Assembly (NCBI RefSeq): GCF_026745355.1
Contig: NC_079206.1
Location: 44,951,216-45,015,215, forward strand
DNA: 64,000 nt
Direction of reading: 5' to 3'
Source of the DNA: Beta vulgaris subsp. vulgaris
Lineage: Eukaryota; Streptophyta; Magnoliopsida; Caryophyllales; Amaranthaceae
Below the pieces are notes generated by a model, which saw only the letters and a program-made list of their open reading frames with translations, had not been told where the DNA came from and searched no databases. A program made the translations under genes and the position numbers. Of this stretch, positions 47,354 to 60,185 are shown piece after piece (positions within the stretch are counted from its first letter, which is position 1; each line of letters starts with the position of its first letter).

Positions 47354-47673
47354 CCCTTCAATTAGGCAATTTAAGCTTGTTTAAACTTTAGTTAATCTCA
47401 ATTTTCTTGTGGATCGACCATTGACTTACCTTTACTTTATCTTTAGTAATTGCTTGTTAGGATTATAAATATAATTTGAAAAGCGACTTTTGGTGCCTTA
47501 ACAATACACTAAAAATCTCTCATCAACTTCCGAGAAAATAGTCCTTCTATCCTTAAATACTTTCCTATTTTTCCATTTATATATGTTTGTCCCAAATACA
47601 TTTTTAATTTCCTTATTACACTCATTTAAATCTAATCTACCTTTTATGTTACTCTCTTATTTATTAACAAATA
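47354..47673. other. Intergenic, nothing recognised
   Basis: AT-rich; no supported gene or element. Confidence 0.45.
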
Positions 47674-47931
47674 CTACCTCCGTACTTTTTTAGTTGCACC
47701 ATTTGGTTTGGTGGCACTATTCATCAATCAACTTTGTTAAGTTATCTCGCATTATTATATAAGAAAAAACATAGTCAAGTGGGGTCTTGTTAGATTCGTC
47801 TCAATGCGAGGATTCCAAATATCAAATTTTTATATTTTTTACTTGCACCCAATAAGAGATATTAACGTTCAAAGAATCGTCTCGGCAAATGTGAAAAAGC
47901 AAATGGTGCAACTAAAAAAATACAGAGGTAG
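47674..47931. mobile_element. Stowaway-like MITE, 258 bp
   Basis: The ends CTACCTCCGTACTTTTTTAG and CTAAAAAAATACAGAGGTAG are inverted repeats flanked by TA (47672-47673 and 47932-47933). It shares its interior with the decayed copy at 2960-3212. Confidence 0.8.
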
Positions 47932-48872
47932 TATGATAATATATAAAAATAATGGGCCACAATCTCTCTCCTCGTTAAAGAATTTGTAAATAATATATCA
48001 ACTCTAATTTTTATTCTAATTTTATGCAACTAAGGCCCACTATAATACTTCTTCAGTTTACCTTAATATTTGTAACTAAAATAATGAGAAACCCTTTGAA
48101 AGACAGAGTGAGTATGAAGTAAGCAAGCTTTGTAAAAAGGTCTTTATAAATATTTGTTTCACAGTTAGTTCACTTTCCTTGTCCGTTTGTGTAACACCTC
48201 CACCCACAATGTGGAACAACCATATCTTCGCCTTCATTTCCTCCATACTAACACTCCTTTTTCGTCGTCTCCACCATCACAACCATCCCCTTTCATTTTC
48301 TCTCTCCTTCAAATTCGCGTCAATTCCTCTCTCTCTCTTTCCAAACCTCAATCGCAAACCCTTAGAATCTCTACACCAATGCTTAACTATACAAACAATC
48401 CCCAAATCGAAAATTTTGACTTTGTTTTTGGTCTAAATTCGATTCTCAAAGTTGATTTTACAATTACTTTTAATGCTTACATTGTTAATTTTCAACTTGA
48501 TTTATGTAGTGATTTTCCGACTCTCTTCCTTGTGTCTTTCTCTTGCTTCTCGGAGAAATTTCCCTCCAACTGCAATTCCAGCGTCAAATTCGAAGCTATC
48601 ATACAATCAAATTGACCTCCTACAACAAGGCTTCAACAAATGGTAACGTCGAACTTTTTTCTCAAAAGATTAGAAATTCTTGCGTACATTTCTCTGTATT
48701 CTTAGTGTGTCGCTGGTGCGCCACCTTGTTTAGAGGCGTTTTCCCCATTGATGCCCCGTCGTTGCTGATATGATTTTGTTGCTGCTTCTCGTGCTTTTGG
48801 TTTAAATCTATTTCTTGTTCTTTTCCTTCTTCAAAATCTTGAAAGAAATGCAATTAATTATTTCTCACATCC
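47932..48872. other. Intergenic; weak open frames only
   Basis: Overlapping Ser/Pro/Leu-rich frames at 48179-48615 have no recognisable domain and no splice context that I could confirm. Confidence 0.4.
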
Positions 48873-49419
48873 TAGGGCTGGCAATCAGGTCGGGTTGGGT
48901 CAGTTTCAGGTTGACCTGATTTATATTTCAGGTCACTTACCCCTGACCCAAACCCGACCTGATTTATATTTCAGGTCGAAAACCTCAACCCAAACCCGAC
49001 CTTATATTTTTCGGGTTGACCCGAAACTAACCCAAAATGACCTGAAATAAAAATCTAAATATCCAATGGTAAAAAGAACTGCTAGTTTAATTCAGAAAGG
49101 TACTATACATGTAACATGTTTAAGTTCCAACAATCAAAGCCGGAATTTTCAGGTTGAACTTTGAAGTGAGTTTGGCTCGGCCCAATATTATAACCTAACC
49201 AACTAAGGGCTAACCTGACATAATATAAATTATTTTTAAATCAGGTCATTTCGGGTTATTTTCAGTTTCAAAAAGTCAACCTGAACCTAACCCATTATAT
49301 TTTCAGGTCGGGTTGGGTCGACCCATTTTTTTTCAGGTCAAAAATCTCAACCCAAACCCGGAATTTTCAGGTCAGTTTCAGGTCGGGTTATCAGGTTGGG
49401 TCAGTTTTTGCCAGCCCTA
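48873..49419. mobile_element. hAT-type MITE, 547 bp
   Basis: Terminal inverted repeats TAGGGCTGGCAA / TTGCCAGCCCTA are flanked by a perfect 8-bp target duplication TCACATCC (48865-48872 and 49420-49427), diagnostic of hAT. The interior consists of CAGGTCGGGTTGGGTC-type repeats in both orientations. No transposase. Confidence 0.9.
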
Positions 49420-49489
49420 TCACATCCTGATTTCCCATCAATGATTTGCTTGAAATTTTGGAGAATAATTCCACTAATGCTTGAAATAA

Positions 49490-49673
49490 TTCTATCGCTT
49501 TTGTTCAATATTTTTCGAAGAATCAATAATTAATTGTTTCCTTACATTATTGATAAAAGAAACATGAGAATCAATAATTAATTCTACCGCTTTTGGTCAA
49601 TATTTTTCGAAGAATCAATAATTAATTGATTCCTTACATTATTGATAAAAGAAACATGAGAATCACTAATAGT
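49490..49673. repeat. 92-bp tandem duplication
   Basis: TTCTATCGCTTTTGTTCAAT (49490) and TTCTACCGCTTTTGGTCAAT (49582) begin two nearly identical copies, each ending around ACATGAGAATCA. Only a few substitutions separate them, so the event is recent. Confidence 0.85.
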
Positions 49674-49826
49674 TATAGTTTTCATGTGAGAACCACCCTT
49701 ATGCTGGAAGTTGTGAAAGTTGCTAATAATTATATTTTTTGGGTTAACAAACAAGATTTCTAGGTAAATACATATATCTATATCAATTGACAAAAAAAAA
49801 AAAAACAGTACTATGAAAATGAAATT

Positions 49827-50393
49827 AAGTCCCACTTGGTTTTCTGCCGCCCCCTTCTGCCTCTCTCTTTTTCTCTCTAAATCTTAGCCTCCCCTACCCC
49901 TTCTTTATTAGTTAGGGGCTGCCATGGATGTTTTCATCTATGGTATGCCCCTATCCCCCTTTCATTTTCAGTTTTTAGTTTTGTAAAATAAATTAGTATC
50001 TCTTTATGGGATTTTTTTAGTCTCTGTTGTGGAGATCTTCTTCTCCCTTATGGGAGTCGTGAGTATAGTTTTTTTGTTTTTAGGTATGAGAAATTGTTCT
50101 CATTAGTTGAAGTTTGATACTCAACATGAATGTATTGGAATCTCGGATGCAGTAAACATGGTTCGATCAAGAATATTCTTCTCAAAGTATGTCAGAATGA
50201 TAGCTTCCTCATCAATAGCTGTTTGATTCAGCAAATATAAGAAGACTACGCTGTATTGCTCGATGTGGTTCATTGTAGTTGTCTCGAAGACGAATTTGAT
50301 TTAACATTGTTTGATTGTATCTTGTGTTTTTTTTAATATCTATTGTAGATGTCATTTGGCCTTCAATTAATGAAATTTCTCCTTCAAAAAAAA
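49827..50393 (+). mobile_element. Poly(A) non-LTR retroposon with 14-bp target duplication (second copy)
   Basis: Bracketed by the perfect direct repeat ATGAAAATGAAATT at 49813-49826 and 50394-50407, with a short A tail from about 50386. The 5' part is CT-rich with CTTAGCCTCCCC, like the element at 3943. The 3' end TTCAATTAATGAAATTTCTC parallels that element's TTATTAATGAATTAATT. A GGTTCGATCAAG stretch near 50160 resembles a pol III B box, but no matching A box is clear. Confidence 0.7.
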
Positions 50394-50407
50394 ATGAAAA
50401 TGAAATT

Positions 50408-51016
50408 GACTTAAAATAACTCTTTACTAATAAATTAGAATTTTTTGCAGATTTCAAAATCAAACCAGATCATCGAACAACATTTGATAAATGATGGCTT
50501 TATTGATACCGTTGAATTCAGAATATGGTAAAGTAGCTCTTGGGTGGGGAACTACTCCTTTGATGGGAGTTGCAATGGCACGTATATCTGTATCAATGCC
50601 TCTCCTTTTACCAGCAAAAAGGTGCATGATATGTCAATTACATTTACAATGCTTCAAAATTTGATTTCTGTAGTTGTAAAGAATGAAAAGCTATCTACAC
50701 ATTTGAACCACCCCTTGAAAATGTGATTGAGCATCGACACATCATCTCCAAGATTTCAGTTGCAGATAATCTAATACGACTAAAAGATGATAGTTCTAAT
50801 CAATGTCACCCTTGCAAATAAGAGCCACAGTCACCCTGTGCTACGTCTTAGGTATCTTGGCACCAAGCTCTCCTGGGAGCAACTCTCGTACTGTACTAGA
50901 GCAGGGTAGAGATGATGAGTAGGGAGGGGATAAAACTTCAAATCCACTAAGCATCATTAAGCAGCCAAGCAACTGATACAGGTAAGTTGCAGGAAACTAC
51001 TACTGTTTAATCACAA
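50408..51016. other. 3' flank of the 4CL-like gene
   Basis: Should contain the 3' untranslated region of the minus-strand gene; no other feature supported. Confidence 0.45.
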
Positions 51017-54000
51017 TCACAGCTTAGATGGATTAGCTGTTGCTTGACTGACAAGCTCTCTCCTAAGGATCTTCCCTGACGGATTCTTCGGGATAGCATT
51101 GATAAAAGAAACACGGCGTACCCTCTTATATGGACTAACCTGCAAGAAGTGAAAAAAAAGGCCCCCACTATAATTGAATGCAAGACCTACTTTTGGGTCT
51201 CAGGAGAAACATCAATCGAAGTTCTCAACAAGAGATCAAGCATTTGAAAACAAATATAGTTTATACTAAAAAATCCAATAGACAATCTCACTTTAAAAAG
51301 AAATTTTGTAGTTTTGTACTATTACAACCCATTTGATAGGCGGTAATTAAAATGAATTCATAGGTAATTTTGTAAAGTAACTGCCATGTAATTTCCATGT
51401 TAATGCTCGTTCATTTCCAAATACCTTTAATTCTCAAATTTCATATACCATCCATCACCATTTTAGAGGTAGTATGGATTGGTATTGAAAATTTATGAAA
51501 ATAAGCAAATGTGGGGATAATGTTCTTATACCATGGGGATTGTCATGAGTCTCTCTTAATATAATTACATGCAAAATCTTGCCGTTACCACCATATAATA
51601 CTAGCTACCAAACAAACTTTTGCAGTATCTAAAAAAAAACTCAATGCGTAACAAGGCTCCTACCTCTTGGTTAGGATTGGATAGTGGGAATGTCAAAAGA
51701 ATGCAGCCCTAATTGCACAATTGCCATGAGACTCTTTCAGCTTTAACGTTCAGATTGCTAGGAAGTTGTTTACACTACTTTCAAACTCTAAAGTGGTCCT
51801 ACTAAATGCAACCTTTTAGAGCACTCACGAGCAGTTTGGTGGGCGGTAATGAATTGTGGTAATAGCAATGAGCTATGAATTTGTGATGATAGGACATGAT
51901 AATGTCCATGGTAAAACCTGTTCATGTCGAGAGTAACCTGGTTCATGCCAAATACCTCTTAATCTTCATAAATTTTCATTACATACATTACCACCTTAGA
52001 TGTGGTATCGAGTGGCAATGCAAATTTATGAACACCAAAGGTAGATCAGGCACTATTACCTTGTCCATGGGCATTAGCATGTTACTTTCTTTTCATAACA
52101 TATAGATTCATTATCATGACCACCATTTATTACCGAGTACAAAGTAGGATGTCATTGACTCATTGCTAACATGGACGCCAATGTAATATACTTGTGCTGT
52201 ATTGGAGTGATCAAGTTGTAATTCTTTTTTGTTTTTCTAGAGGTGTGGACATGTGGCTGTTTGTACTTGCAGGTGTGGCTATGGATATTGGGATTGGTAC
52301 CAAACCCGGGTCAAGGATGGGAGATAGTAGGTGGTGGATATAGAGCGTATGCTATCAGGGAAACTACTCTCGCACCAGCCCAGCCCGATTGCCATCCCTT
52401 GTCCTTTGTGAACTAAACAATTGGACAATCAACGTTATGATTAAGAGCTTAACATATGATTGCAGCAGATATTCAGCTTTGATTGTTTTAGATTGGCTAA
52501 ACTAGACTAGCAAAAAATGTATAGCCCTCAACATTAAAAAAAGAAGAAAATAAATAAAAAACATGCCTCTTTTGCAACATAATCCATCACTTGGGAGGCA
52601 GTAAGGCTGCTTTCTGGTTTTCTGACTACATATGCCATGGGTATTTGTCCAGCTTCTTCATCAGGATAACTGCAGTCAGTTAGCAGACACAAGATTCATC
52701 AAACATTTGGTTGATGGGTAGCAATAGTTTGAAAATGGAATAAATTAATGAAAGATCTGAGTTGAAGGTGAAAAAGACAATCTAATTGAGAGAATAGTTA
52801 CTAATACAAAAAGGATAATTTTGGGGGATCTAGGGGGTGGCCTAACCGGGCAATGGCCAGCCCCATGATCCAAAAAATATATGAAAATCTTGTTTCGGAG
52901 TATAATTAGCATAAATCTGCAATGGATCAGGTGGTGAGGGTATTGTGCAACCACTAGAATAAATGGCTTGATATTCCGTGTTCAATTCCAGACATCCTCA
53001 ACTTTGCTGGTCATTTGGCTCTGCAAAGTACTTTTGTTCACTTGGCTTACTGTATTTTATGTATTTCCTTTTATTATGGTTGTAGAGGTCGATTACAAGA
53101 TGACCCTTGTCTCCTCACTATATTATTTGCAGATTGGGTTTTCATTTTATTTAAATTTTACTCATAATCGTGTATACTCTTGGCTTGTTATGATTTCAAT
53201 GAAAATTTCAGACCACGGAATAAGAAAGCTGGAAGAAATTTCTTTTAATGCTCTCTCCATTCTGTAATACTCTTTACTCTTTAATGGGGTGTACCGCCGA
53301 ATCCACCACCCCTCCACTTGAAACCCCATCCAGCCCATATGTCCTATCGTATTTCCTATTGTACACCCCCATTATGTCCTATCATATTTACCTTTAAAAT
53401 GGACATAATTATTTATATTAAAATGAAATAAAAGATTTTTATACATACATATTTGAATTTATGTGTGAGTTTCCCCCACCCCATATCAATCCTAGATCCG
53501 CCAGAGCTCCCAAGCAAAACAAATGAGATGGTGGATTGAAACCACCCCCAACCCCCGCGATAAAAGACTTACAAGTTGATCTACAAGTTTGAATTTTCAT
53601 GAATATAGAGCACGAATACATAGAAAAATTATAACCTTATAAGCTTGCAAAATCATGTCCATTCTTGCAGAAAAAAAGGATGCAAAAGCAAAAAGTGAAA
53701 TATTAGAGCACAAGAAGAAGATTTACGGAATGACAGCAGCATCAGCAACTTCTGGGTGTGATAGTAGCAGACGTTCCAACTCAGCTGGAGGAACCTGGTG
53801 ATAAAAATAGGCCATGATCCAGTGAATATATGGAAGAACAGAAATGAATTTGAAACAGATTGTCCCCCCCCCCCCCTCATTAAATAATGGCTATATATGT
53901 AACCTGATATGCCTTGTACTTGATCAATTCCTTTAACCGGTCAACAATGTACAGATATCCATCAGAATCAAAATAACAAAGATCACCAGTCTTTAACCAC

Positions 54001-57000
54001 CCATCTGGATCAAAAGTTGCTGCAGTAGCATCCTTATCTCCCACATAACCTACCATTGTCACCATTTCTATTAGACAAACATCACAGTCAAAATGGTTTG
54101 TTTTAACCAAAGATGACTTATCAACACCAGACAGAACTTCACCTTTCCGAATTTCCATTACATAAATTACTGACAGATAAACCTAGCAAATACCAATTAT
54201 ACACATAAGGGCAAGAATATAGTATTCAGTGTTGGCCCATTGGTAATATATTAGGAAGAGATGGGATCAAGATCCTAAATGTACATGGCTGACGGCACAA
54301 CGATTTTTCCTAAACCTACTCCAAAGAGCTTCCATGAGATAAACAATATCTTAATAACATAATACAAATATCTAATGTCAAGCCAGACAGAAAAGTTTAA
54401 CAAATCATCCTTCAGATGCATCAAAATATAAAGTAGACATGAAATGAAGCATTTAGGAGTATCTTTGGCATGCTGAAAGCTACACTAGAAAAAAGATCAG
54501 GCAGCCAATTACTGATTAGAAATTAATGCAGTCAAGTCCGATGAATTACAAAAACAAACCCAATTACGTAAAGCAGGTTGTTGTAATACTAAATAAGAAT
54601 CCGGCAGTGAGAGCATATAAAATTCACTCAAGAATTCACAAGGATCCAGATGATATCAAAGAAAAGTTTCCTTTAAAACACGGGAACATAACAGCAGATT
54701 TTCTTCCTTCAAAACTCAAGGAAACCAGTAATTAGAAAGATAGACATATCCAACAAAGCTCTTCAAATGACACTCCAGCAAAAACTACGTACTTATGGGA
54801 GTACATATTGTCTAGGTCAAACCTGTCAGAAAGAAATGTTTACAAGCCTAACAATTGCAAGAGTTTCAGAGAAAAGTGCACCCAAGTCAAGCTTTTGGAG
54901 AAAAAGCAAACAAAAACCCACATAAAATACATACTTCCTCCGTTTCAATTTAGTTGTGACACTTTCTATTTTAGATAGTTTCAATTTAGTTGTGACTTTT
55001 ATTTTGAGTAATAACTTCTCTATATCTCTCTCCTATCACATGGGACCCTTTCATTTTCTTTCTCTATCTCTGTCCTCTCCAAAAATTGCCTAGGAGTCCG
55101 TGATTTTAAAAATGTCAACTAAATTGAAACGGAGGGAGTATATTATTTGGTTATTATAGTCACTATTAGGGTGACCCCTGATATGACATGTTCCCTCTTT
55201 GTTCAGGCACCGAAAGTAAACAAACGAGCACCAAAGTGGCAGATGCAGTGATGCATAGACAAAGATAATAATCCAAATAAAGCTCTGTTTAGATATCTGC
55301 GACGAAAAAAGGCACTATACTAGCACACTTGCGTAACTGCCGCAGTGGTTGAATGAATTCTGGCGAAGTTGCACATGGTCTTTGGACTAAGGATCAATTC
55401 CTACTGTTTGCAGATGGCCATTGATTTTTCTTTCTTGTTTATTCATTTATTTGATTCCCTGATCTTTAGTTTACTCTTCCTAGCTTTTTGGTTTCTCTTT
55501 AATCCCTTAAGTAGCCATCCCTTCGTCTAACTCTATCTATTTATATTCTTCAAGTACATCACCCCTAACAGTCAAAAAAATATGATATTATGAAAGTATC
55601 TTGAACATAATTCTCATAATAACACTCATTTTGTATTGGCTAGTTAATGTAATTTTGTGATTAATTAGTGCCCCTGCAAACTTAGTAACCCGGATCCACC
55701 ACTGCCCATCACTCAATTGTTTTGGATGAATCCTCTTTTACAATAATATAAGTGGTCTAGACTATCCTCCTCAATTGTTGATATCCCAGATCCATACTAA
55801 AGTCAAACTAGCAACAAAGTCATTTTTCACAATAAACAATGTCCATAAATATTCTTAAGATGGGAGCTATTAGAGATACGAAAACATGAAACTCTAGATC
55901 TTTACTAGTTACTACCCAGAACAATGTGTCTCAAACAAACTTCATAATTAGTCCAATCCACAATGATATCTTTCAGGCAAGCCACATAATTATTTCAAAC
56001 TGAATGCTGATAGGTGTAGGAATTCGGAATTTCGGATTGAGACTACAAGGATATTTAAGGTCATCTTATTAGGGTAAGACTTAAGAGCCAATCCATCGGT
56101 AGAAATTAGAAATAATATTATCTTTGCAAGCATGATAAATTAGCAAAGATCATGAAATGCTCCAATTTGAGTATTAGGGAGATAATGTTTGTGTCGCTAA
56201 TGCCCTAAAGGTCAAGTTTGTTATCCCTTACGAGATCCAGAATGTGACTAAGGCCTAAGGATACTCTTTTAAGCTGCACTTGAGCCAAATCAATTATACT
56301 AATAACCGTAGTTTTCCGCAAATCCAATAATATGTCAATAGTCAAAGCTAATGTTAGGCATAAATTCCCTCTCCTTTCTAGCTACTTTGATTGTTTCGCC
56401 ATCACCCTTCGTTCCAAGAATAGACTACATTAACCTTCTACGATAAAAAAAGCTCAAACTTGTTCCTTTACCACATTGAACAAAAATAAAAGACTCAATT
56501 GACATATTGACATGGCCCTTCATGGGTATGACGTTATATTCCAACTTCCTTTTATATTTTAGGATTTCACGCGAGTATCTATGTCAATCCATATAAGTAC
56601 ACTTGTTTGGGACAGGTGCAGAGCTCCAACAAAAATTTACCTTTCATGATGGTTGGACCACGCAGCCATAGCTCCCCTTCTTGGCCAGGTGGCAAGGCAT
56701 CTCCAGTTGAGGGATCAACAATCTTCGCTTGCATGTGCTCTTGTAGACGGCCAACAGAACCATATTGTTCGCATTCCTCAGGTCCAACTGTTGATGCTAC
56801 CCCACCTCCTGTCTCAGTCATGCCATATCCCTAATACCAAAGGAAGCCGAGCAAAAGAAATGACTATAATAATATATGTGTTGAAGTCATAGTGTCATAC
56901 AAAGTCCCATGAAAGTAATGCCTTGTACTTGCTGAATATGTATTTGTAGCCAGCATGTTACGTAAATCAAAATAAACAAATACCATAGTCATTATACTCG

Positions 57001-59801
57001 TCCAACTTTCACCAGTGGACCTTGCCTAGCAGTTTCAGTTTTGCATGATCCGAAATACAAAACAGACCAGCTATTATCCATATCCATACAATTCCACTTC
57101 CATAGCTACAGAGATCTGCTCCACTAATTCTACAATTTACCTCACTATTGCTCAAGAAGCATTAAATCTATGGTATTATGTACTAAAACTGGCCTAACCT
57201 AATACCATCTTCAATGCAACATATGAAAACAGCATTTAAAAAAGAGTGCTGTCATATGCAAATATGTAATACTCATCACAGCTTCAAAATGTCCTTTGTG
57301 ATCAGGTCAAGTTAAAAGGGGGGAGTCTTGAGTTTGTCATTGTAATTTGCATACAGAAAATATGTTATGCTAACACGTAGGCTTGTTTCAGATAATAAAC
57401 TCAACAAAAATCAAAAATCATGAGACTCAAAAAGTACATCCAATCAGCCAATATACTGTAATAATTTGTTCCCATGTGAGGTCTTTAACGACAAATGTTC
57501 CCTAATTTATTTAACTAATCCCGTTTCTACCAAGTTAACATTATTCAATCTTTCAACATAAGACATCAGCTGGTCAGCAGATTCTCCCTACTTGCACATT
57601 AGGTCAAAAAAGCAGTCCTCTTACCGGAACTTGTCACTTGTCACACATACTTATCATATATAAAACCCAATGATAGTAATATGCATACTCAATATTTTAA
57701 CCAAAACCAAACGTAGCAAGATTGGCTTAGAACCCTAAAGTCAAAAACATCTGCCTAAGTCTCCTTTAAATATTAGTTTTACAGTTAATGCATTCTCCTT
57801 GTCCATTAGTGGTACCCTCACTAATCCAAAGTATTCTTCAAAACCCTTGCCTTCAACTCTCATATTCAATGATAAAACCCAATAAACTTAATAAGATGTG
57901 CAGCCAAGTTCTCAAACATTGTCATAAAGGTTCATAGAATTGACATAGGACCAGCTCATATGCCCTCGGTTCTTACTCTTCTCATTACCAAGCTTCCTAG
58001 AGAATTGATGTTCAATACTTGATAGTTCCATATAAAAATCCTCATTCATTTTGTTTAATACATATCAATTCTTCCTATTGCCTTAATTATTTCGATGCAC
58101 ATTCAGTTACTCGATTGTCACACAATACTTACTCTGACAATCAGACTCCGTGACTGTTAACTATAAAAAATAATAACAATGATGATAAATAATAACGACC
58201 ATAAAGACAATGAGCAGTCACTACTTAATAAGTAGTAATATGTAATTAAACTAAACATTTACAAGCACTAGCTCATTTCTGTCAAATAAAGCACTGAACT
58301 CATGCAGATAAAAGCAAGGGAAGAGGAGGGAGCAATCAAGTATAACATGTAGGAAGACGATATATGCACCCCTAATGGATGAATATAAAAAGCTATAACT
58401 AAAAATCAATAACACATATCAACGAGTGATGTAGTCCTGAAATTCTAATCTACTACAGTTTTTTTTTTTTTAAATGTTTAATGCTTATTGTTAGCCCTTA
58501 ATGCTGCATATATCAAAACTGAATCAAATAAAGCAGTAAAGCTTCAATAGTAACTAAAGTTTTATGATTATTCTAAAAATATAGCAAGTATATCTCAAAT
58601 TTGGGCACACTGTTCTTAAAAAGAATGCTAACTTTACATGATTCTAAGAGAATGTCTGGAATCTGGATCATGTAGCGAGAAATCTTAATAGTACTATTTA
58701 TAATCCAAAGTAGGAATATTCTTAAAATGATCCCATAAAAATGAAGCAAGTTAATCGTACCTGTCCAATTTCCACATTAGGAAAGCGAGCTTTAAACCTT
58801 TGAGCAAGCTCCTTACCAAGAGGAGCACCACCACATCCAAGAAACTCAAGTGAACTCAGATCATATTTCTTCGTCAGTTCCGATTTTTCGAACGCCAATA
58901 CTAATGGCGGCGAAACCGGCATGTATGAAACCTTGTACTTCTCCACAGTTTTCAACATCGTTTCAAAATCGAACCTCGCCATTAAAACCAACGTCTCCGC
59001 CATTGCTACCGCCCTAAGCAGCATGAAGAATCCGAATACATGAAACAACGGTAGAAAAAACAGCGACACTGCCGGACCTTTCTTCTCCTCCCCTTCTTCT
59101 TCTTCCGCCAACGCCTTCATTTTCCGGTGGTGCAAAACAGCGATCAACGCAATGAAGTTCTGGTGAGTTAACTCAACTCCCTTTACTCTTCCCGTTGTCC
59201 CTGACGAGAACAGGATCACTGCTGAACTCGTCTGAGAAACCTTAACTCGCCGACGAGTGACACCCTCTTCGACTCGTTGGCGAGTCAGCAACGAGTCGAA
59301 CTCGGGCGAGTCGAGGAGGATGATAGGACAATTGGTAGAGGTGAGTTTGGAGGAGAGAGAAGAGACGGCGAAGATGATGGAGGGGTTGACGAGTTGGATT
59401 AGGTGAGTCAACTCGGAGCGAGTTGAGAGGGGGTTGGCAGGGGAGACGACGACGCCAAGGGAGAGAAGAGAGAGGTAGAGAACGGGGACGTGGATAGAGG
59501 GAGGAGAGAGAATGAGTGCCACGTGGCCGGAGGAGAGGTAAGAGAGGGAGGAAGAGAGTGAGTTGACTCGGTTGAGGAAGTCGGAGTAGGAGAGAGAATT
59601 GTGGGTGGAGGAGTCGATGAGGACAGGGGAAGAAAGAGAGAAGTTTGGGTTGGAGTGGAGGAGAGAGAAAATGTAATCTGTGATTGATAGAGGAGAATGT
59701 TGAGGTGGAAGAGGGAAGTTTTCTCGAAGAGTGTGGTATGTTTTTGTTGCAGAGCAGTAGCCGTTTCTGGGATCAATTTTTGAGTCTTCAGTTTCCGCCA
59801 T
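51017..59801 (-). CDS. 4CLL9: 4-coumarate-CoA ligase-like 9 (peroxisomal acyl-CoA synthetase), 6 exons
   Basis: Exons on the minus strand are 58761-59801, 56641-56830, 53904-54049, 53727-53794, 52567-52669 and 51017-51139. Their 1671 bases encode 556 aa, and all phases agree. Adenylate-forming (ANL) enzyme: ATP activates a carboxylic acid and CoA then displaces AMP. Motifs: P-loop [10 protein letters not shown] (199-208), GYGMTETGG (348-356), box II GELWLRG (399-405), TGDLCYFD (431-438), [10 protein letters not shown] (447-456) and the catalytic lysine in NPSGK (K539). The protein ends in SKL, a type 1 peroxisomal signal. The sequence closely follows Arabidopsis At5g63380, a relative of OPCL1 reported to act on fatty acids and jasmonate precursors, so a role in beta-oxidation is likely; the substrate is inferred. 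It is not a lignin 4CL (those lack SKL). Intron 5 has a GC donor; intron 2 holds a Stowaway MITE. Confidence 0.93.
51835..52145. mobile_element. Possible MITE in intron 5 of the 4CL-like gene
   Basis: TTTGGTGGGCGGTAATGAAT at the left and the reverse complement of the right end (TTTGTACTCGGTAATAAATG) are imperfect inverted repeats. A related segment with AGGCGGTAATTAAAATG to CTAGCTACCAAAC lies at about 51336-51620. No clear target duplication. Confidence 0.35.
52565..52570 (-). other. GC-AG splice donor of intron 5 (4CL-like gene)
   Basis: On the minus strand the exon ends AAAGAG and the intron starts GCATGT (52566 downward). The acceptor is CTTCTTGCAG ending at 51140. Phase 0 joins VAKE to VSPYKR, exactly as in homologues. 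No GT in the neighbourhood keeps the frame. Confidence 0.8.
54934..55138. mobile_element. Stowaway MITE in intron 2 of the 4CL-like gene, 205 bp
   Basis: The ends CTTCCTCCGTTTCAATTTAG and CTAAATTGAAACGGAGGGAG are flanked by TA (54932-54933 and 55139-55140). Same length and interior as the copy at 8254-8458, with better preserved termini. Confidence 0.85.
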
Positions 59802-60114
59802 TGTTGGTTTTTTGGAGGTAGATTCTAGTGTTTATTGGGATTAATGCCTAATGGATTGTATTTGTAGTGTGAGTAATGTTGCAATTTGTGGATATAATTC
59901 AGTAGGAAGAACGAAGAAGGAGAAAATTCTGAGATTACGTTGTGTATTTGATGTAGTAGCGCGAAAGAATTGGATATCCTGCTTACTGGAGTACTGGTGG
60001 TGTTGGATCGTTTTATAATTAACTGCTGTAGGACCCGTGTAAGGTGTTGTTACGACAAAACTAATTGATTGATACAAAATCATATCATCTTATCATATTA
60101 ATATACTAAAAAAA
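59802..60114. other. Upstream region of the 4CL-like gene
   Basis: Presumed promoter and 5' leader of the minus-strand gene. No convincing TATA box or cis-motif could be singled out. Confidence 0.4.
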
Positions 60115-60185
60115 CTAGATATAAACTAATATCAACCTGGTGTTAGTGTGCACCCGATCCATATCACGTGAGTTTATGATAGTGT

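Noticed and set aside
48179..48615. 142-codon frame plus overlapping frames
   Set aside because: Low-complexity Ser/Pro/Leu composition, no domain, several overlapping frames of similar length. A first exon of an unknown gene cannot be excluded.
59408..59776. 122-codon frame overlapping the 4CL-like first exon on the same strand
   Set aside because: Alternate-frame shadow of exon 1, Ser/Thr/Pro-rich.
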